A stretch of 56,576 bases of DNA, from NCBI GenBank assembly GCA_038326995.1, contig JBBQKP010000001.1:1-56576 (forward strand), in the 5' to 3' direction. The stretch comes from JBBQKP01 sp038326995 (GTDB taxonomy: Bacteria; Planctomycetota; Phycisphaerae; Tepidisphaerales; Tepidisphaeraceae). Shown piece by piece: positions 20,995-29,844 of the stretch. The notes below the pieces were generated by a model, which was not told the origin of the DNA, searched no databases, and saw nothing but the letters and a program-made list of their open reading frames with translations. How positions within the stretch are numbered: position 1 is the first letter of the stretch; every line of letters begins with the position of its first letter. A program made the position numbers and the translations under genes.

Positions 20995-22641
20995 ATGGCC
21001 GATCAAAAGACCGCTCTTGACCTGCTCGCCACACAGGACGGTGCCCGTTCCGACGCTGAAATGCGGGTATTGTCTGAGATTGCGCAGATTCTAAGCAGCA
21101 CGCTCGACCTACGCGCGGGATTCACCCGAATCATGCAGGTCATCTCCGATCGTCTTCAGATGCATCGCGGCACGCTCGTGCTCTTGGACGAAGCGACCGG
21201 CAGGCTTCGAACCGAGACCGCATTCGGTCTGTCGGCAGAGGATATTGAGCGAAACCGCTTCGCGCTGGGTGAGGGCATCACGGGCAACGTCGTTGCGACC
21301 GGCAGGTCACGCATTATTCCTGACGTTCGCAACGAGACCGATTTTCTGAACCGCACGAATCGACTACGCAGCTACGACAACGCATCGACTCCGATCAGCT
21401 TCATGTGCGTGCCGATCAAGATCGAAAAGCGGCCTGTCGGTGCATTGGCGATCGACAAGCCCTACACGACAGAAGCGCAGCTTAAGGCCGACGAGATTTT
21501 TCTCGGGATCATCGCGGCGTTTTTGGCGCAGGCGATCCAGATCAATCGAATGGTGATGCGGCAAAAGGAGGATCTACTAGGCGAGAACGCACAGCTTCGG
21601 TCTCAGGTTCGCGACCGTTTCAAATTTGAAAGCATCATCGGCGACGCCCCGGCCATGCACGAGGTGTTCAACGTCGTCGGGCAAGTCGCAAGCAGCCGCG
21701 CGACCGTGCTTCTTTTGGGCGAGACCGGCACGGGCAAGGAAATGATCGCCAAGGCGATTCACTACAACAGCCCGCGTAAGGACAAGCCGTTTATCCGCGT
21801 CAATTGCGGCGCACTCACCGGCACGCTGTTGGAAAGCGAGCTCTTCGGACATGTAAAAGGCAGCTTTACCGGAGCCATTCGCGACAAGCTCGGCCGATTC
21901 GAAGCAGCCGACGGCGGGTCGATCTTCCTCGATGAGATCGGCACGATGGAGCCGCAATTGCAGGTCAAACTGCTTCGCGTATTGCAGGAGCGTGAGTTCG
22001 AGCGCGTGGGCGATAATCAGGTGGTAAAGGTGGACGTCCGCGTGATCGCCGCGACGAACGTCGATCTGCAGGAAGAAGTCGCCCGGGGTAATTTTCGTGA
22101 AGATTTGTTCTATCGATTGAACGTCGTCCCGATCTATCTTCCGCCGCTGCGGAATCGGCGCGAGGACATTCCCCGGCTGATCGATTTTTTCCTGGACAAG
22201 TTTAATCAGGTCAACGCCAGAAAACTCAGGCGCATCAATCGCGAGATGCTGAACGTAATGTTGCGATACCCCTGGCCCGGCAACGTTCGCGAGCTCGAGA
22301 ACGCGATGGAGCGGGCGGTCGTGCTCAGCACGGGCGAGGATTTTACCGAGGAACTTTTGCCGCTGTCCGTGCGGATGTTCGCGCAGCAGCGAAAGAGTTT
22401 GCAGAATGCGGAGACGATGGAACTATTGACCCGGCGATTGGCCGATCAGGCGATCAGCGAGTACGAGATGCGCGAGGGCGAAATTTATCAACTCGTGATC
22501 GATCAGGTCGAGCACGCGCTGATCGACAGGGCACTCGCGCGGTGCGGCGGCGTCAAAACCAAGGCGGCCGACTATTTGGGCATCAACCGCAACACGCTTA
22601 ATAAGAAGGTGAAGGATTTGGGCATTGAAACCGTGGACTGA
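20995..22641 (+). CDS. Sigma-54-dependent transcriptional activator with GAF sensor domain
   Basis: 548 aa, NifA-like layout. The start chosen is ATG 20995, because the promoter -10 lies 8 nt upstream; a GTG at 20965 would place the promoter inside the gene. A GAF domain (about 25-185) precedes a coiled-coil-like linker (LLGENAQLRSQVRDRFKF) and the AAA+ domain: Walker A GETGTGKE at 242-249, sigma-54-contacting loop GSFTGA at 289-294 (a common variant of GAFTGA), Walker B GSIFLDEIG, and the FREDLFYRLNV and YPWPGNVRELEN motifs. A C-terminal Fis-type helix-turn-helix (about 505-545) ends the protein. It activates RNA polymerase carrying sigma-54 at distant sites. The GAF ligand is unknown, and no target promoter is evident next to it. 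Confidence 0.94.
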   Translation: MADQKTALDLLATQDGARSDAEMRVLSEIAQILSSTLDLRAGFTRIMQVISDRLQMHRGTLVLLDEATGRLRTETAFGLSAEDIERNRFALGEGITGNVVATGRSRIIPDVRNETDFLNRTNRLRSYDNASTPISFMCVPIKIEKRPVGALAIDKPYTTEAQLKADEIFLGIIAAFLAQAIQINRMVMRQKEDLLGENAQLRSQVRDRFKFESIIGDAPAMHEVFNVVGQVASSRATVLLLGETGTGKEMIAKAIHYNSPRKDKPFIRVNCGALTGTLLESELFGHVKGSFTGAIRDKLGRFEAADGGSIFLDEIGTMEPQLQVKLLRVLQEREFERVGDNQVVKVDVRVIAATNVDLQEEVARGNFREDLFYRLNVVPIYLPPLRNRREDIPRLIDFFLDKFNQVNARKLRRINREMLNVMLRYPWPGNVRELENAMERAVVLSTGEDFTEELLPLSVRMFAQQRKSLQNAETMELLTRRLADQAISEYEMREGEIYQLVIDQVEHALIDRALARCGGVKTKAADYLGINRNTLNKKVKDLGIETVD

Positions 22642-22729
22642 AGTTTATCAATAAGATTCGGTTAAATTCACGCTTCGCGGTGCAAGGGATGTAGACATTT
22701 GTACGGTGTTTGTTACTGTTATTTTTACT

Positions 22730-23095
22730 ATGAGCACACAGGAAACCGCCGATCGTCTGGTCATGTTTTGTCGCTCGGGTCAATACCACGAAGCGGTCGA
22801 TCACCTCTACCACGCCGACATCGTGTCGGTCGAATCTGCAGGCCCGCCCGGCGTGCCGCTCGAGCAGAAAGGGATTGAGGCGATCATAGGCAAGTTCAAG
22901 TGGTGGGACGAGACGTTCCAAGTCCACGGCGGGATGGTCAGCGACCCGATCGTGTCGGGCGAGTTCTTCGTCGTAAAGATGACGCTCGATGTCACGAACA
23001 AGCACACCGCAACGCGCGAGTTTATGTCCGAACTCTGCGTGTATCAGGTGAAGGAAGGCAAGATCGTGCACGAGCGATTCGTGTACGGAGCCTGA
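22730..23095 (+). CDS. SnoaL-like / NTF2-fold small protein
   Basis: 121 aa from ATG 22730 (MSTQETADRLV); a GTG at 22706 in frame is less likely. It has the layout of SnoaL-like proteins in the NTF2 fold: N-terminal helices with FCRSGQYHEAVDHLYHADIVSVE, a region KGIEAIIGKFKWWDETFQVHGG, and closing strands ending VKEGKIVHERFVYGA. Such proteins are small cone-shaped barrels that act as isomerases, hydrolases or binding proteins. No catalytic set is identifiable here. It is a single gene between the activator and argC (convergent). Confidence 0.85.
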   Translation: MSTQETADRLVMFCRSGQYHEAVDHLYHADIVSVESAGPPGVPLEQKGIEAIIGKFKWWDETFQVHGGMVSDPIVSGEFFVVKMTLDVTNKHTATREFMSELCVYQVKEGKIVHERFVYGA

Positions 23096-23214
23096 TTTAA
23101 TTCGCGTACTGGGCCTTGGTCAAACAGGCGTTTCAACTGCTCTCCAGTTGAGAAATGGCTTGCCAGCCGGACCAGAGTTAAACTGCGCCCTAGTTATTCT
23201 AAGGTCATAACAAT

Positions 23215-24234
23215 TTACGGCCAGACCGGTGGGCTATCGAGCCCGAGTTCGGGTGCGAGTCCGAGCATAAGGTTGGCGTTCTGAATCGCCTGACCGGCCG
23301 CGCCTTTGCCGAGGTTGTCGATCACGCTGATCGCCATCACAAGATTTCGTGCGGGGTCTGCCGCGTAGTGCAGAAATGCGAGGTTCGACGCCGCGGCGAA
23401 TTTCGTGTGGGGCGGCGAATCAAGCACGCGAACGAACGGGCTGTTCTGGTAAAATTTTCGCGCGGCCGACTGACAATCTTCGCTCGTCACGCCTGCTGAC
23501 GGTCCGCGTGCTTGGCCTTCTGCCCGGCCGCGTGCGTAGATGGTGGCAAGGATGCCCCGAGTCATGGGAATGAGGTGCGGCGTGAAAACCAGGCCGGTGG
23601 ATGACTCGCTTTTAGGCTCGGACATCTGCCGAATCGTCTCCTCGATTTCCGGCATATGCGTGTGTTTCAACAGCCCATAGGCCATGAGATCTTCGTTGGT
23701 CTCGGCATATCCAAATTTATTATCGCCGCTGCCACGCCCCGCGCCCGACACGCCTGATTTCGCGTCGATGATGATCGATTCGGGCGAGATGAGTTTCGCG
23801 TAAAGAAGCGGCGCGAGTGCGGTGATGGACGCGGCCGGGTAGCAGCCCGGGTTGGCGACGCGCGTCGCGCCGCGAATTTTTTCCGGCCAGATATCCGCCA
23901 GGCCGTAAACCCATCCCGGGACATATCTGTGGTCGCCGCCGATATCGACGATGCGTGTTTCCTTGCGAACTTTCGCGAGTGGCTCGGCACTCTTTCCAGT
24001 CGGCAAAGACGCGAAGAGCACGTCGATTTCCGGCATGTTGTCGGCGTCGAATTTTTCGATGACGAGATCGCCGGTCTTCTTCGACAGGCCCGGGAATCGA
24101 TCGATGAGTTTTGATCCTGCCGATCCTTCGCCCGCGACGTAGACCAGGTCGAACTGTGGATGACGCGCGAGAAGTCGCAAAAGTTCTCCGCCGCCGTAGC
24201 CACTCACGCCCGCGATGCCGATGGTGTAACGCAT
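23215..24234 (-). CDS. argC: N-acetyl-gamma-glutamyl-phosphate reductase
   Basis: A 339-aa arginine biosynthesis enzyme that reduces N-acetylglutamyl phosphate to the semialdehyde with NADPH. The start is ATG 24234 (MRYTIGIAGVSGYGGGELLR), giving the Rossmann glycine motif at residues 9-16; the frame extends much further upstream but without family resemblance. The catalytic cysteine is C131 in VANPGCYPAA. Other motifs are IIDAKSGVSGAGRG, PHLIPMTRGILATIYA and DNLGKGAAGQA. No other arg gene is adjacent. It diverges from the Pat-like gene, leaving 133 bp for both promoters. A TACAGT box lies 7 nt upstream of the ATG. Confidence 0.96.
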   Translation of the reverse strand: MRYTIGIAGVSGYGGGELLRLLARHPQFDLVYVAGEGSAGSKLIDRFPGLSKKTGDLVIEKFDADNMPEIDVLFASLPTGKSAEPLAKVRKETRIVDIGGDHRYVPGWVYGLADIWPEKIRGATRVANPGCYPAASITALAPLLYAKLISPESIIIDAKSGVSGAGRGSGDNKFGYAETNEDLMAYGLLKHTHMPEIEETIRQMSEPKSESSTGLVFTPHLIPMTRGILATIYARGRAEGQARGPSAGVTSEDCQSAARKFYQNSPFVRVLDSPPHTKFAAASNLAFLHYAADPARNLVMAISVIDNLGKGAAGQAIQNANLMLGLAPELGLDSPPVWP

Positions 24235-24241
24235 GGTCCTG

Positions 24242-24247
24242 ACTGTA
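24242..24247 (-). promoter_or_regulatory. Candidate -10 box of argC
   Basis: TACAGT on the minus strand, 7 nt before the argC ATG. Confidence 0.4.
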
Positions 24248-24367
24248 TCGGGATGTTCGATCGGCGCGAATGGCGGCGAACGCGCCAACATCGGCAGCGC
24301 ACAAATCAATTGTATAGTACTTCGCGCCATTGAGATTGAAGTCATCAGAGTTAGCGTTACATCAATC

Positions 24368-27115
24368 ATGAGCACTCTGAAGCCCTCGCCGACGGTCGAT
24401 CTCTCGCACGACATCCTTCGGCTGGAGAACTCACAGTCGCTTGATGCGATTTTCACGCCCAAAAATGTTGCGGTGATCGGCGCGACAGAAACGCCCAACG
24501 CGGTCGGCCGAACCGTGCTGTGGAACCTCGTGTCGAATCCTTTTGGCGGGACAGTTTTTCCGGTCAATCCGAAACGGCCGAGCGTGCTGGGCATCAAGAG
24601 TTATCCGAATATCGCAAGCGTGCCCGAGCGCGTGGACCTCGCGGTGATCGCGACGCCCGCGTCGACGGTGCCGGGCGTGATGAGGGAATGCGTCGCGGCA
24701 GGCGTGAAGGGGGCGATCGTCATCAGCGCGGGTTTTAAGGAGATGGGCGCGCCGGGCGTCGAGCTCGAACGCCAGCTTCACCACGAAGCCAAACTCGGGC
24801 GAATTCGGCTTATCGGCCCGAACTGTCTGGGCGTGATGAATCCGCTGACGGGGCTCAACGCGACGTTCGCCGGCGACATCGCCCGGCCGGGCCGGATTGC
24901 GTTTCTGAGTCAGTCGGGCGCACTCTGCACCGCGATCCTTGATTGGTCGTTTCGCGAAAAGGTCGGCTTCAGCAGCTTCGTCTCGACAGGCTCGATGCTG
25001 GATATCGGATGGGGCGATCTGATCGATTATTTTGGCAACGACGCGCGCACGAGCGCGATCCTGATTTATATGGAGAGCATCGGCGACGCCCGGGCATTTT
25101 TGTCGGCGGCGCGTGAAGTCGCTTTATCGAAACCGATCATCGTCATCAAGCCCGGCCGAACCGACGCCGCCGCGAAGGCTGCCGCATCGCACACCGGATC
25201 GCTCACGGGTTCGGACGACGTGCTCGACGCCGCGTTCAAGCGTGCGGGCGTCTTGCGTGTCAACACCATCGCCGAGCTTTTCTACATGGCCGAGGTGCTG
25301 GCGAAACAGCCCAGGCCCAGGGGAAATCGGCTGACGATTATTACCAATGCGGGCGGGCCCGGAGTGTTGGCGACGGACGCGCTGATCGGCGGCGGGGGTG
25401 AGCTGGCGACGCTCTCGAAAGAGACGCACGAAAAATTGAACGCCGTCCTTCCGCCGCAATGGAGCAGGAATAATCCGATCGATGTTCTGGGAGATGCCGG
25501 TGCGGATCGATATGCGAAGACGCTGGAGATCGCCGCGGATGACCCCAACAGTGACGGCCTGCTTGTGATCCTCACGCCGCAAGACATGACCCAGCCCACG
25601 CAGACGGCCGAGCTGCTGAAGCAATACGCCAGGACGGACGGCAAACCGATCCTCGCGAGCTGGATGGGCGGCCCGGACGTCGCGGGCGGCGAGGACATTC
25701 TCAATCGCGCCAACATTCCCACGTTCCCTTATCCCGACACTGCGGCGAAGACGTTCTGCTCGATGCACGCGTACGCGCAGAATTTGAAAGAGCTATACGA
25801 AACGCCGCGGCTGGATGAGGAGGCGGAGCATCCGGATTCGGCGCTCGTGCAGTCGATCATCGCCGGTGCGATGGCGCAGGGGCGAACGCTTCTGACGGAG
25901 TTTGAAAGCAAGCAATTGCTGCAGGCGTACCACATCACAACCGTGCCGACGTTTTTGGCTTCGACGAGAGAAGAGGCGGCGAGCTATGCGAAATCAATTG
26001 GCTTTCCGGTCGTGCTGAAGCTCGATAGTCGTGTCATCACACACAAGACCGACGTGGGCGGCGTGAAGCTGAACATCGCCAGCGAGAGCGAGGTGCGGAT
26101 GGTGTTCGACGACATGAAGCAGAGAATTCAGGCCATCGACGCGGCGGCGTTCGACGGCGTGACTGTGCAGCCCATGGTAAAGCTGAAGGACGCGTACGAG
26201 CTGATTCTCGGCAGCAGTATTGACTCGCAATTCGGCCCGGTTTTGCTTTTCGGCAGCGGCGGTGTGCTGGTGGAAGTCTTCAAGGATAAGCAGCTCGGCC
26301 TGCCGCCGCTGAACAACACGCTCGCCCGGCGAATGATCGAGGGCACGAAGATCAGCCATGCGCTCGCGGGCACGCGCGGCAGGGCGGGTGTTGATCTGCC
26401 GGCGCTCGAGCGTTTGATCGTGCGATTTTCGCGGCTCGTGATCGAGCACCGGCGAATTAAAGAGATCGACATCAACCCGCTGCTGGCGGGGCCGGACGGA
26501 ATTATCGCGCTCGACGCGCGTGTGGTGCTTCACGATGCGAGCGTGAAGGATAGTGATTTGCCGGTGAGTGCGATCAGGCCGTACCCGTCGCAATATGTTT
26601 CGCAAGAAACACTTCGCGATGGGACAGTCGTCGTGCTCCGGCCGATCAGACCCGAGGATGAGCCGCTGCTCGTTGGCTTTCACAATCAACTCAGTGAAGA
26701 GTCGGTTCGCATGAGATACTTCAGCCCGCTGAAGCTCGGCCAGCGCATCGCACACGAGCGGCTCGTGCGGGTTTGTTTCAATGACTACGACCGCGAGTGT
26801 GCGATCGTTGTCGAGCTCGAACGCGATGAGTCGAAGCAGATCGTCGCGGTCGGGCGACTCAGCAAAATCCCCGGAACGGGCGACGCCGAGTTTGCGATCC
26901 TGGTTTCTGACGCATTTCAGCGACAGGGATTGGGCTCGAAATTGCTGGAGACGCTGATCAGAATTTCGGAAGAGGAGAAGGTCGATCGTATCGTTGCGGA
27001 TATTCTGGTGGACAATCAGAACATGCAGTCGGTGTGCAAAAAGCATGGCTTTTTACTGCATCATGACATGGAAAATGGAACCGTCCGTGCGGAGCGTTTG
27101 GTGAAGAGACTGTGA
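24368..27115 (+). CDS. ADP-forming acyl-CoA synthetase fused to GNAT acetyltransferase (Pat/YfiQ type)
   Basis: 915 aa from ATG 24368 (MSTLKPSPTV); an upstream in-frame ATG at 24233 overlaps argC and is rejected. Order: CoA-binding Rossmann domain (about 25-155, VAVIGATETPNAVGR), succinyl-CoA-ligase-like domains (about 160-470, FLSQSGALCTAILDW), ATP-grasp domain (about 510-730, VVLKLDSRVITHKTDVGGVKLN), and a C-terminal GNAT domain (about 750-915, with the acetyl-CoA loop RQGLGSKLLETLI). Enterobacterial Pat/YfiQ acetylates lysines on metabolic enzymes such as Acs. In those enzymes, as I recall, the synthetase His is replaced, whereas here it is kept (H275 in SHTGSLTGSDD). So this protein might also make acetyl-CoA from acetate and ATP, or use the synthetase part as a sensor. 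Confidence 0.92.
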   Translation: MSTLKPSPTVDLSHDILRLENSQSLDAIFTPKNVAVIGATETPNAVGRTVLWNLVSNPFGGTVFPVNPKRPSVLGIKSYPNIASVPERVDLAVIATPASTVPGVMRECVAAGVKGAIVISAGFKEMGAPGVELERQLHHEAKLGRIRLIGPNCLGVMNPLTGLNATFAGDIARPGRIAFLSQSGALCTAILDWSFREKVGFSSFVSTGSMLDIGWGDLIDYFGNDARTSAILIYMESIGDARAFLSAAREVALSKPIIVIKPGRTDAAAKAAASHTGSLTGSDDVLDAAFKRAGVLRVNTIAELFYMAEVLAKQPRPRGNRLTIITNAGGPGVLATDALIGGGGELATLSKETHEKLNAVLPPQWSRNNPIDVLGDAGADRYAKTLEIAADDPNSDGLLVILTPQDMTQPTQTAELLKQYARTDGKPILASWMGGPDVAGGEDILNRANIPTFPYPDTAAKTFCSMHAYAQNLKELYETPRLDEEAEHPDSALVQSIIAGAMAQGRTLLTEFESKQLLQAYHITTVPTFLASTREEAASYAKSIGFPVVLKLDSRVITHKTDVGGVKLNIASESEVRMVFDDMKQRIQAIDAAAFDGVTVQPMVKLKDAYELILGSSIDSQFGPVLLFGSGGVLVEVFKDKQLGLPPLNNTLARRMIEGTKISHALAGTRGRAGVDLPALERLIVRFSRLVIEHRRIKEIDINPLLAGPDGIIALDARVVLHDASVKDSDLPVSAIRPYPSQYVSQETLRDGTVVVLRPIRPEDEPLLVGFHNQLSEESVRMRYFSPLKLGQRIAHERLVRVCFNDYDRECAIVVELERDESKQIVAVGRLSKIPGTGDAEFAILVSDAFQRQGLGSKLLETLIRISEEEKVDRIVADILVDNQNMQSVCKKHGFLLHHDMENGTVRAERLVKRL

Positions 27116-27147
27116 AGTTAAAAGCTTGCGCCGAAGCAAACTTGCGA

Positions 27148-27561
27148 CTAGCGCGGAAGCGTGCGGAATTTCTTTTTGTACCGTTGCCACGAATAGATCG
27201 CGGGAATGATCATGAGCACGATGACGATGGTTCGATAGCGGACTCGGAGTCGGGTTGAACCTGTTGGAAGTTCGGCGGGGCCGACGGTTAGTTGGACGCC
27301 GACGAACTTGGCGATGGACTCTTCCCATGGGTCGATGGGAGGCACGCGAGCGAGCGACCATTGCCAGCCCGTCGGCGGCCTGTCGTCGGTCTGCACGAAG
27401 AACACGATGCGACCGAGAACCGAAGCACATCGAATGAGTTGCTCGCCACTTGATCGGAAGAACACATCGTTGCTCTGATGTGATCGCGCCCAAAACACGC
27501 ATAGGATCGCTGCCAGTAAAAGCGATGCTCGAGCCAGCGTCGGCCAGAGATATTGAAGCAT
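27148..27561 (-). CDS. Small predicted membrane protein of unknown function
   Basis: 137 aa from the ATG at 27561 (MLQYLWPTLARASLLLAAIL), which puts a membrane helix at the very N-terminus; an ATG at 27645 in the same frame would add 28 polar residues. A second helix (about 112-127, IVIVLMIIPAIYSW) precedes a basic tail RYKKKFR. Between them is a domain with WQWSLARVPPIDPWEE. Two-helix proteins of this layout (helix, soluble domain with Trp residues, helix with a basic tail) recur in planctomycete genomes from memory, always uncharacterised. It is convergent with the Pat-like gene and lies downstream of the glycerate kinase gene (97 bp) on the same strand. Confidence 0.6.
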   Translation of the reverse strand: MLQYLWPTLARASLLLAAILCVFWARSHQSNDVFFRSSGEQLIRCASVLGRIVFFVQTDDRPPTGWQWSLARVPPIDPWEESIAKFVGVQLTVGPAELPTGSTRLRVRYRTIVIVLMIIPAIYSWQRYKKKFRTLPR

Positions 27562-27657
27562 ACCTTGCTGCCCGAAAGCATCGGGGACGGTTGGGATCAA
27601 TGTCGTTTCGGTTGCATGCTTCAAGATGTGTAACTCTATGCACAATGAGCTCGGTAT

Positions 27658-28848
27658 TCACGTGAGCGACTTCGGCGCTTTTTCGCTGGTGATTATTGTG
27701 CTCTCGCGGGCGTCGAACAGCCGAGTCGCGTTAAAGGCGGCGTGACGCAGCAGCGGTGCGGCATCGCGGGTCGCTTCGTCGAGTGTCATCGGCCCGTCGC
27801 AGATCGACAACACGGCACTGAAGTCGAATTGATTCATGTCGAGCCCGCGCTCGATCGACCCGGCGATGACGACGCACGGCACGCCCAGCTCGGCGCACAA
27901 TCTCGCGACGCCCGAGGTGGTTTTTCCGAACGCGCTCTGATGATCGATTCGACCTTCTGCGGTGAAGCACAAATCTGCGCCGCGCAGGCGAGCTCGCAGG
28001 CGAGTCGTGTTGAGAACAAGGTCGATGCCGCTCTTTAGCGATGCAGAGAAGAACGCGAGCATACCGAACCCGAGTCCGCCCGCCGCACCGCTGCCGGGCG
28101 TGTCGGCGAGATCGAGCAGGCCGAGTCGGGTGGCAAGAGCGCGAAGCTCGGCGTCGAGCCATAAAACAGTTTCCGGCGAAGCGCCTTTTTGCGGACCATA
28201 AATCGCGGCACAACCGGTCGGCCCGAAGAGAGGATTGGTGACATCGCCGGCGACGATGATTTCCACACCATCGACGGGCGAGCCGCGATGGCTTTTGATC
28301 ATGAGAACATCAGGAAGATCTCGGCCGCAAAGGGGTTCGGTGATCGAGGCGTATTGACCCGACTGCAAAATCACATGGCAACCCGCCGCCTGAGCGCATC
28401 CGATGCCCGCGTCGGTGGTCGCGCTTCCGCCGATGCCGAGGAGGATACGTGTGCAGTTAAGCTCGGCGGCATGGCGAATGAGTTCGCCCGTGCCGAAGGT
28501 TGTGGTGGCGAGCGGGTCTCGCAAGTGCGGAGGAAGAAGGGTAAGCCCCGACGCGCTGGCCACCTCGATGACGGCGGTCTTGCGTCGGATTTCACCAGCT
28601 TCTTCCACAATGCCGAACGTCGCATCGATACGCATTTCTGGTAGTGGCCCGGTCACGCGATGGGTCACAAACGAACCCTTCATCGCGGTGGTGAGAGCGA
28701 GCACGAACCCTTCGCCGCCGTCGGCCAATGGACATTGGTCGATGGTCGCGCCGGGAATGGCGTGCGAGACGCCTGCGGCAATCGAGGCGGCGACTTCGAC
28801 GACGTTCAGCGAGCCTTTGAATTTATCGGGGGCAATCACGACCTTCAT
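27658..28848 (-). CDS. Glycerate kinase (GarK/GlxK family)
   Basis: A 396-aa kinase that phosphorylates glycerate at the 2-position, feeding 2-phosphoglycerate into glycolysis. The N-terminus MKVVIAPDKFKGSLNVVEVA and the following CPLADGGEGF are diagnostic. Later motifs are ILLGIGGSATTDAGIGCAQA, TPGSGAAGGLGFGML, TAEGRIDHQSAFGKT and VIAGSIERG. The length is slightly above the family's usual 380. It is a first gene with a TACACT box 7 nt before the ATG and no ribosome-binding site. No glyoxylate or glucarate pathway genes are adjacent. Confidence 0.95.
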   Translation of the reverse strand: MKVVIAPDKFKGSLNVVEVAASIAAGVSHAIPGATIDQCPLADGGEGFVLALTTAMKGSFVTHRVTGPLPEMRIDATFGIVEEAGEIRRKTAVIEVASASGLTLLPPHLRDPLATTTFGTGELIRHAAELNCTRILLGIGGSATTDAGIGCAQAAGCHVILQSGQYASITEPLCGRDLPDVLMIKSHRGSPVDGVEIIVAGDVTNPLFGPTGCAAIYGPQKGASPETVLWLDAELRALATRLGLLDLADTPGSGAAGGLGFGMLAFFSASLKSGIDLVLNTTRLRARLRGADLCFTAEGRIDHQSAFGKTTSGVARLCAELGVPCVVIAGSIERGLDMNQFDFSAVLSICDGPMTLDEATRDAAPLLRHAAFNATRLFDARESTIITSEKAPKSLT

Positions 28849-28855
28849 CGCCGGC

Positions 28856-28861
28856 AGTGTA
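28856..28861 (-). promoter_or_regulatory. Candidate extended -10 of the glycerate kinase gene
   Basis: TGC-TACACT on the minus strand, 7 nt before the ATG. Confidence 0.4.
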
Positions 28862-29064
28862 GCAAGACTGCATTCCTAGACATCTCACTCATCAATCAGT
28901 TGAGGAGTCCGTGTGATCGGGCGGGGTAATCAGACTCGGATATGATCTGTGGTCAATCGCGTCATTTGATACTGGACACGTATAGGTAAAAGACCGTAAC
29001 GAAAGTTTCGCACCGCCCGGGGTTTACGCTATGCTGCAAAGAAGAACTGAACCAGGAGAACTCC

Positions 29065-29370
29065 ATGCAAGTCGTCGTATCGTCTCGACACATGACCGTG
29101 TCCGCCGCCTTGAAAGAGTTTGCGGAGAAGAAGGCGGGAAAACTGACTCGATACTACGACCGCATTCAGGAGATAGAGGTGGTAGTGGATACGGCGGAGA
29201 AGGGTGATCAGTCGGTGGAAATGATCGTCAATGCGGAGCATAAGGGACTGTTTATCGCGAAAGATCGCGGACCTGACGCGTACGCGTGCGTTGACAACTG
29301 TGTCCAGAAATTAGAACGACAACTGACGGACCATAAAGAGCGTCTGCGCAACCGCAAACACCCGGAATAG
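29065..29370 (+). CDS. hpf: Ribosome hibernation promoting factor, short form
   Basis: A 101-aa ribosome-associated protein that dimerises or silences ribosomes in stress and stationary phase. The N-terminal VVVSSRHMTVSAALKEFAEKKAGKL and central IQEIEVVVDTAEKG and VEMIVNAEHKGLFIAKDRGPDAYACVD match the HPF/YfiA fold. It lacks the C-terminal dimerisation domain of long HPF, so it is the short type. AGGAGA about 7 nt before the ATG is a good ribosome-binding site. It is first in a cluster with EIIA (6 bp downstream), HPr, EI and RNase E/G. An hpf-ptsN pair is also found next to rpoN in proteobacteria; rpoN itself is not in this window. Confidence 0.93.
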   Translation: MQVVVSSRHMTVSAALKEFAEKKAGKLTRYYDRIQEIEVVVDTAEKGDQSVEMIVNAEHKGLFIAKDRGPDAYACVDNCVQKLERQLTDHKERLRNRKHPE

Positions 29371-29376
29371 AACGCC

Positions 29377-29844
29377 ATGAAGCTACAGGATTTTATCGTA
29401 ACCGACGCAATTACGCCGCAGTTGCAAGCCACTGATCGTGACAAACTCATCGAGGAATTGGTGAACACGCTGGCGGCCTCGGGTGCTCTTGATGCCGAAT
29501 CCGTGCCGGAAGTGGTTCAGGCATTGCTCAAGCGCGAGCGAAATGGCTCGACCGGCTTCGGCAAGGGCGTGGCCGTTCCGCACTGCAAGCACGCGAAGGT
29601 CAAGACGCTCGTCGGGACTGTCGGCATCTCCGCCAAGGGAGTCGACTTCTCCGCGCTCGACAAGCAGCCAGTATACATCGTGTTTGTCGTGCTCTCGCCG
29701 GAGGGCGCGACACAGCAGCACCTTTCGGCTATGGACCTCATCTTCCGTAATCTGCAGAACGATCGGTTTCGCAAATTTCTCAGGCAGTGCGGCGACAAAC
29801 AGGCCGTCATCGACTTAATCCAGGAGACAGACACCAATGCCTGA
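29377..29844 (+). CDS. PTS EIIA component, PtsN/fructose type
   Basis: A 155-aa phosphorelay protein. The PTS_EIIA_2 domain spans the whole length, with the phosphorylated histidine H69 in GFGKGVAVPHCKHAKV. There is no attached EIIB or EIIC, so like PtsN it is probably regulatory and receives phosphate from the HPr encoded next to it. It begins 6 bp after hpf, and its last 8 bp overlap the HPr start (ATGCCTGA), implying translational coupling. Likely outputs, from proteobacterial precedent, are potassium, nitrogen or stress regulation; that is an inference. Confidence 0.92.
   Translation: MKLQDFIVTDAITPQLQATDRDKLIEELVNTLAASGALDAESVPEVVQALLKRERNGSTGFGKGVAVPHCKHAKVKTLVGTVGISAKGVDFSALDKQPVYIVFVVLSPEGATQQHLSAMDLIFRNLQNDRFRKFLRQCGDKQAVIDLIQETDTNA

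Noticed and set aside
27053..27661. Alternative minus-strand frame (202 codons) over the small membrane protein
   Set aside because: Arg/His-rich out-of-frame shadow; the other frame has two membrane helices.
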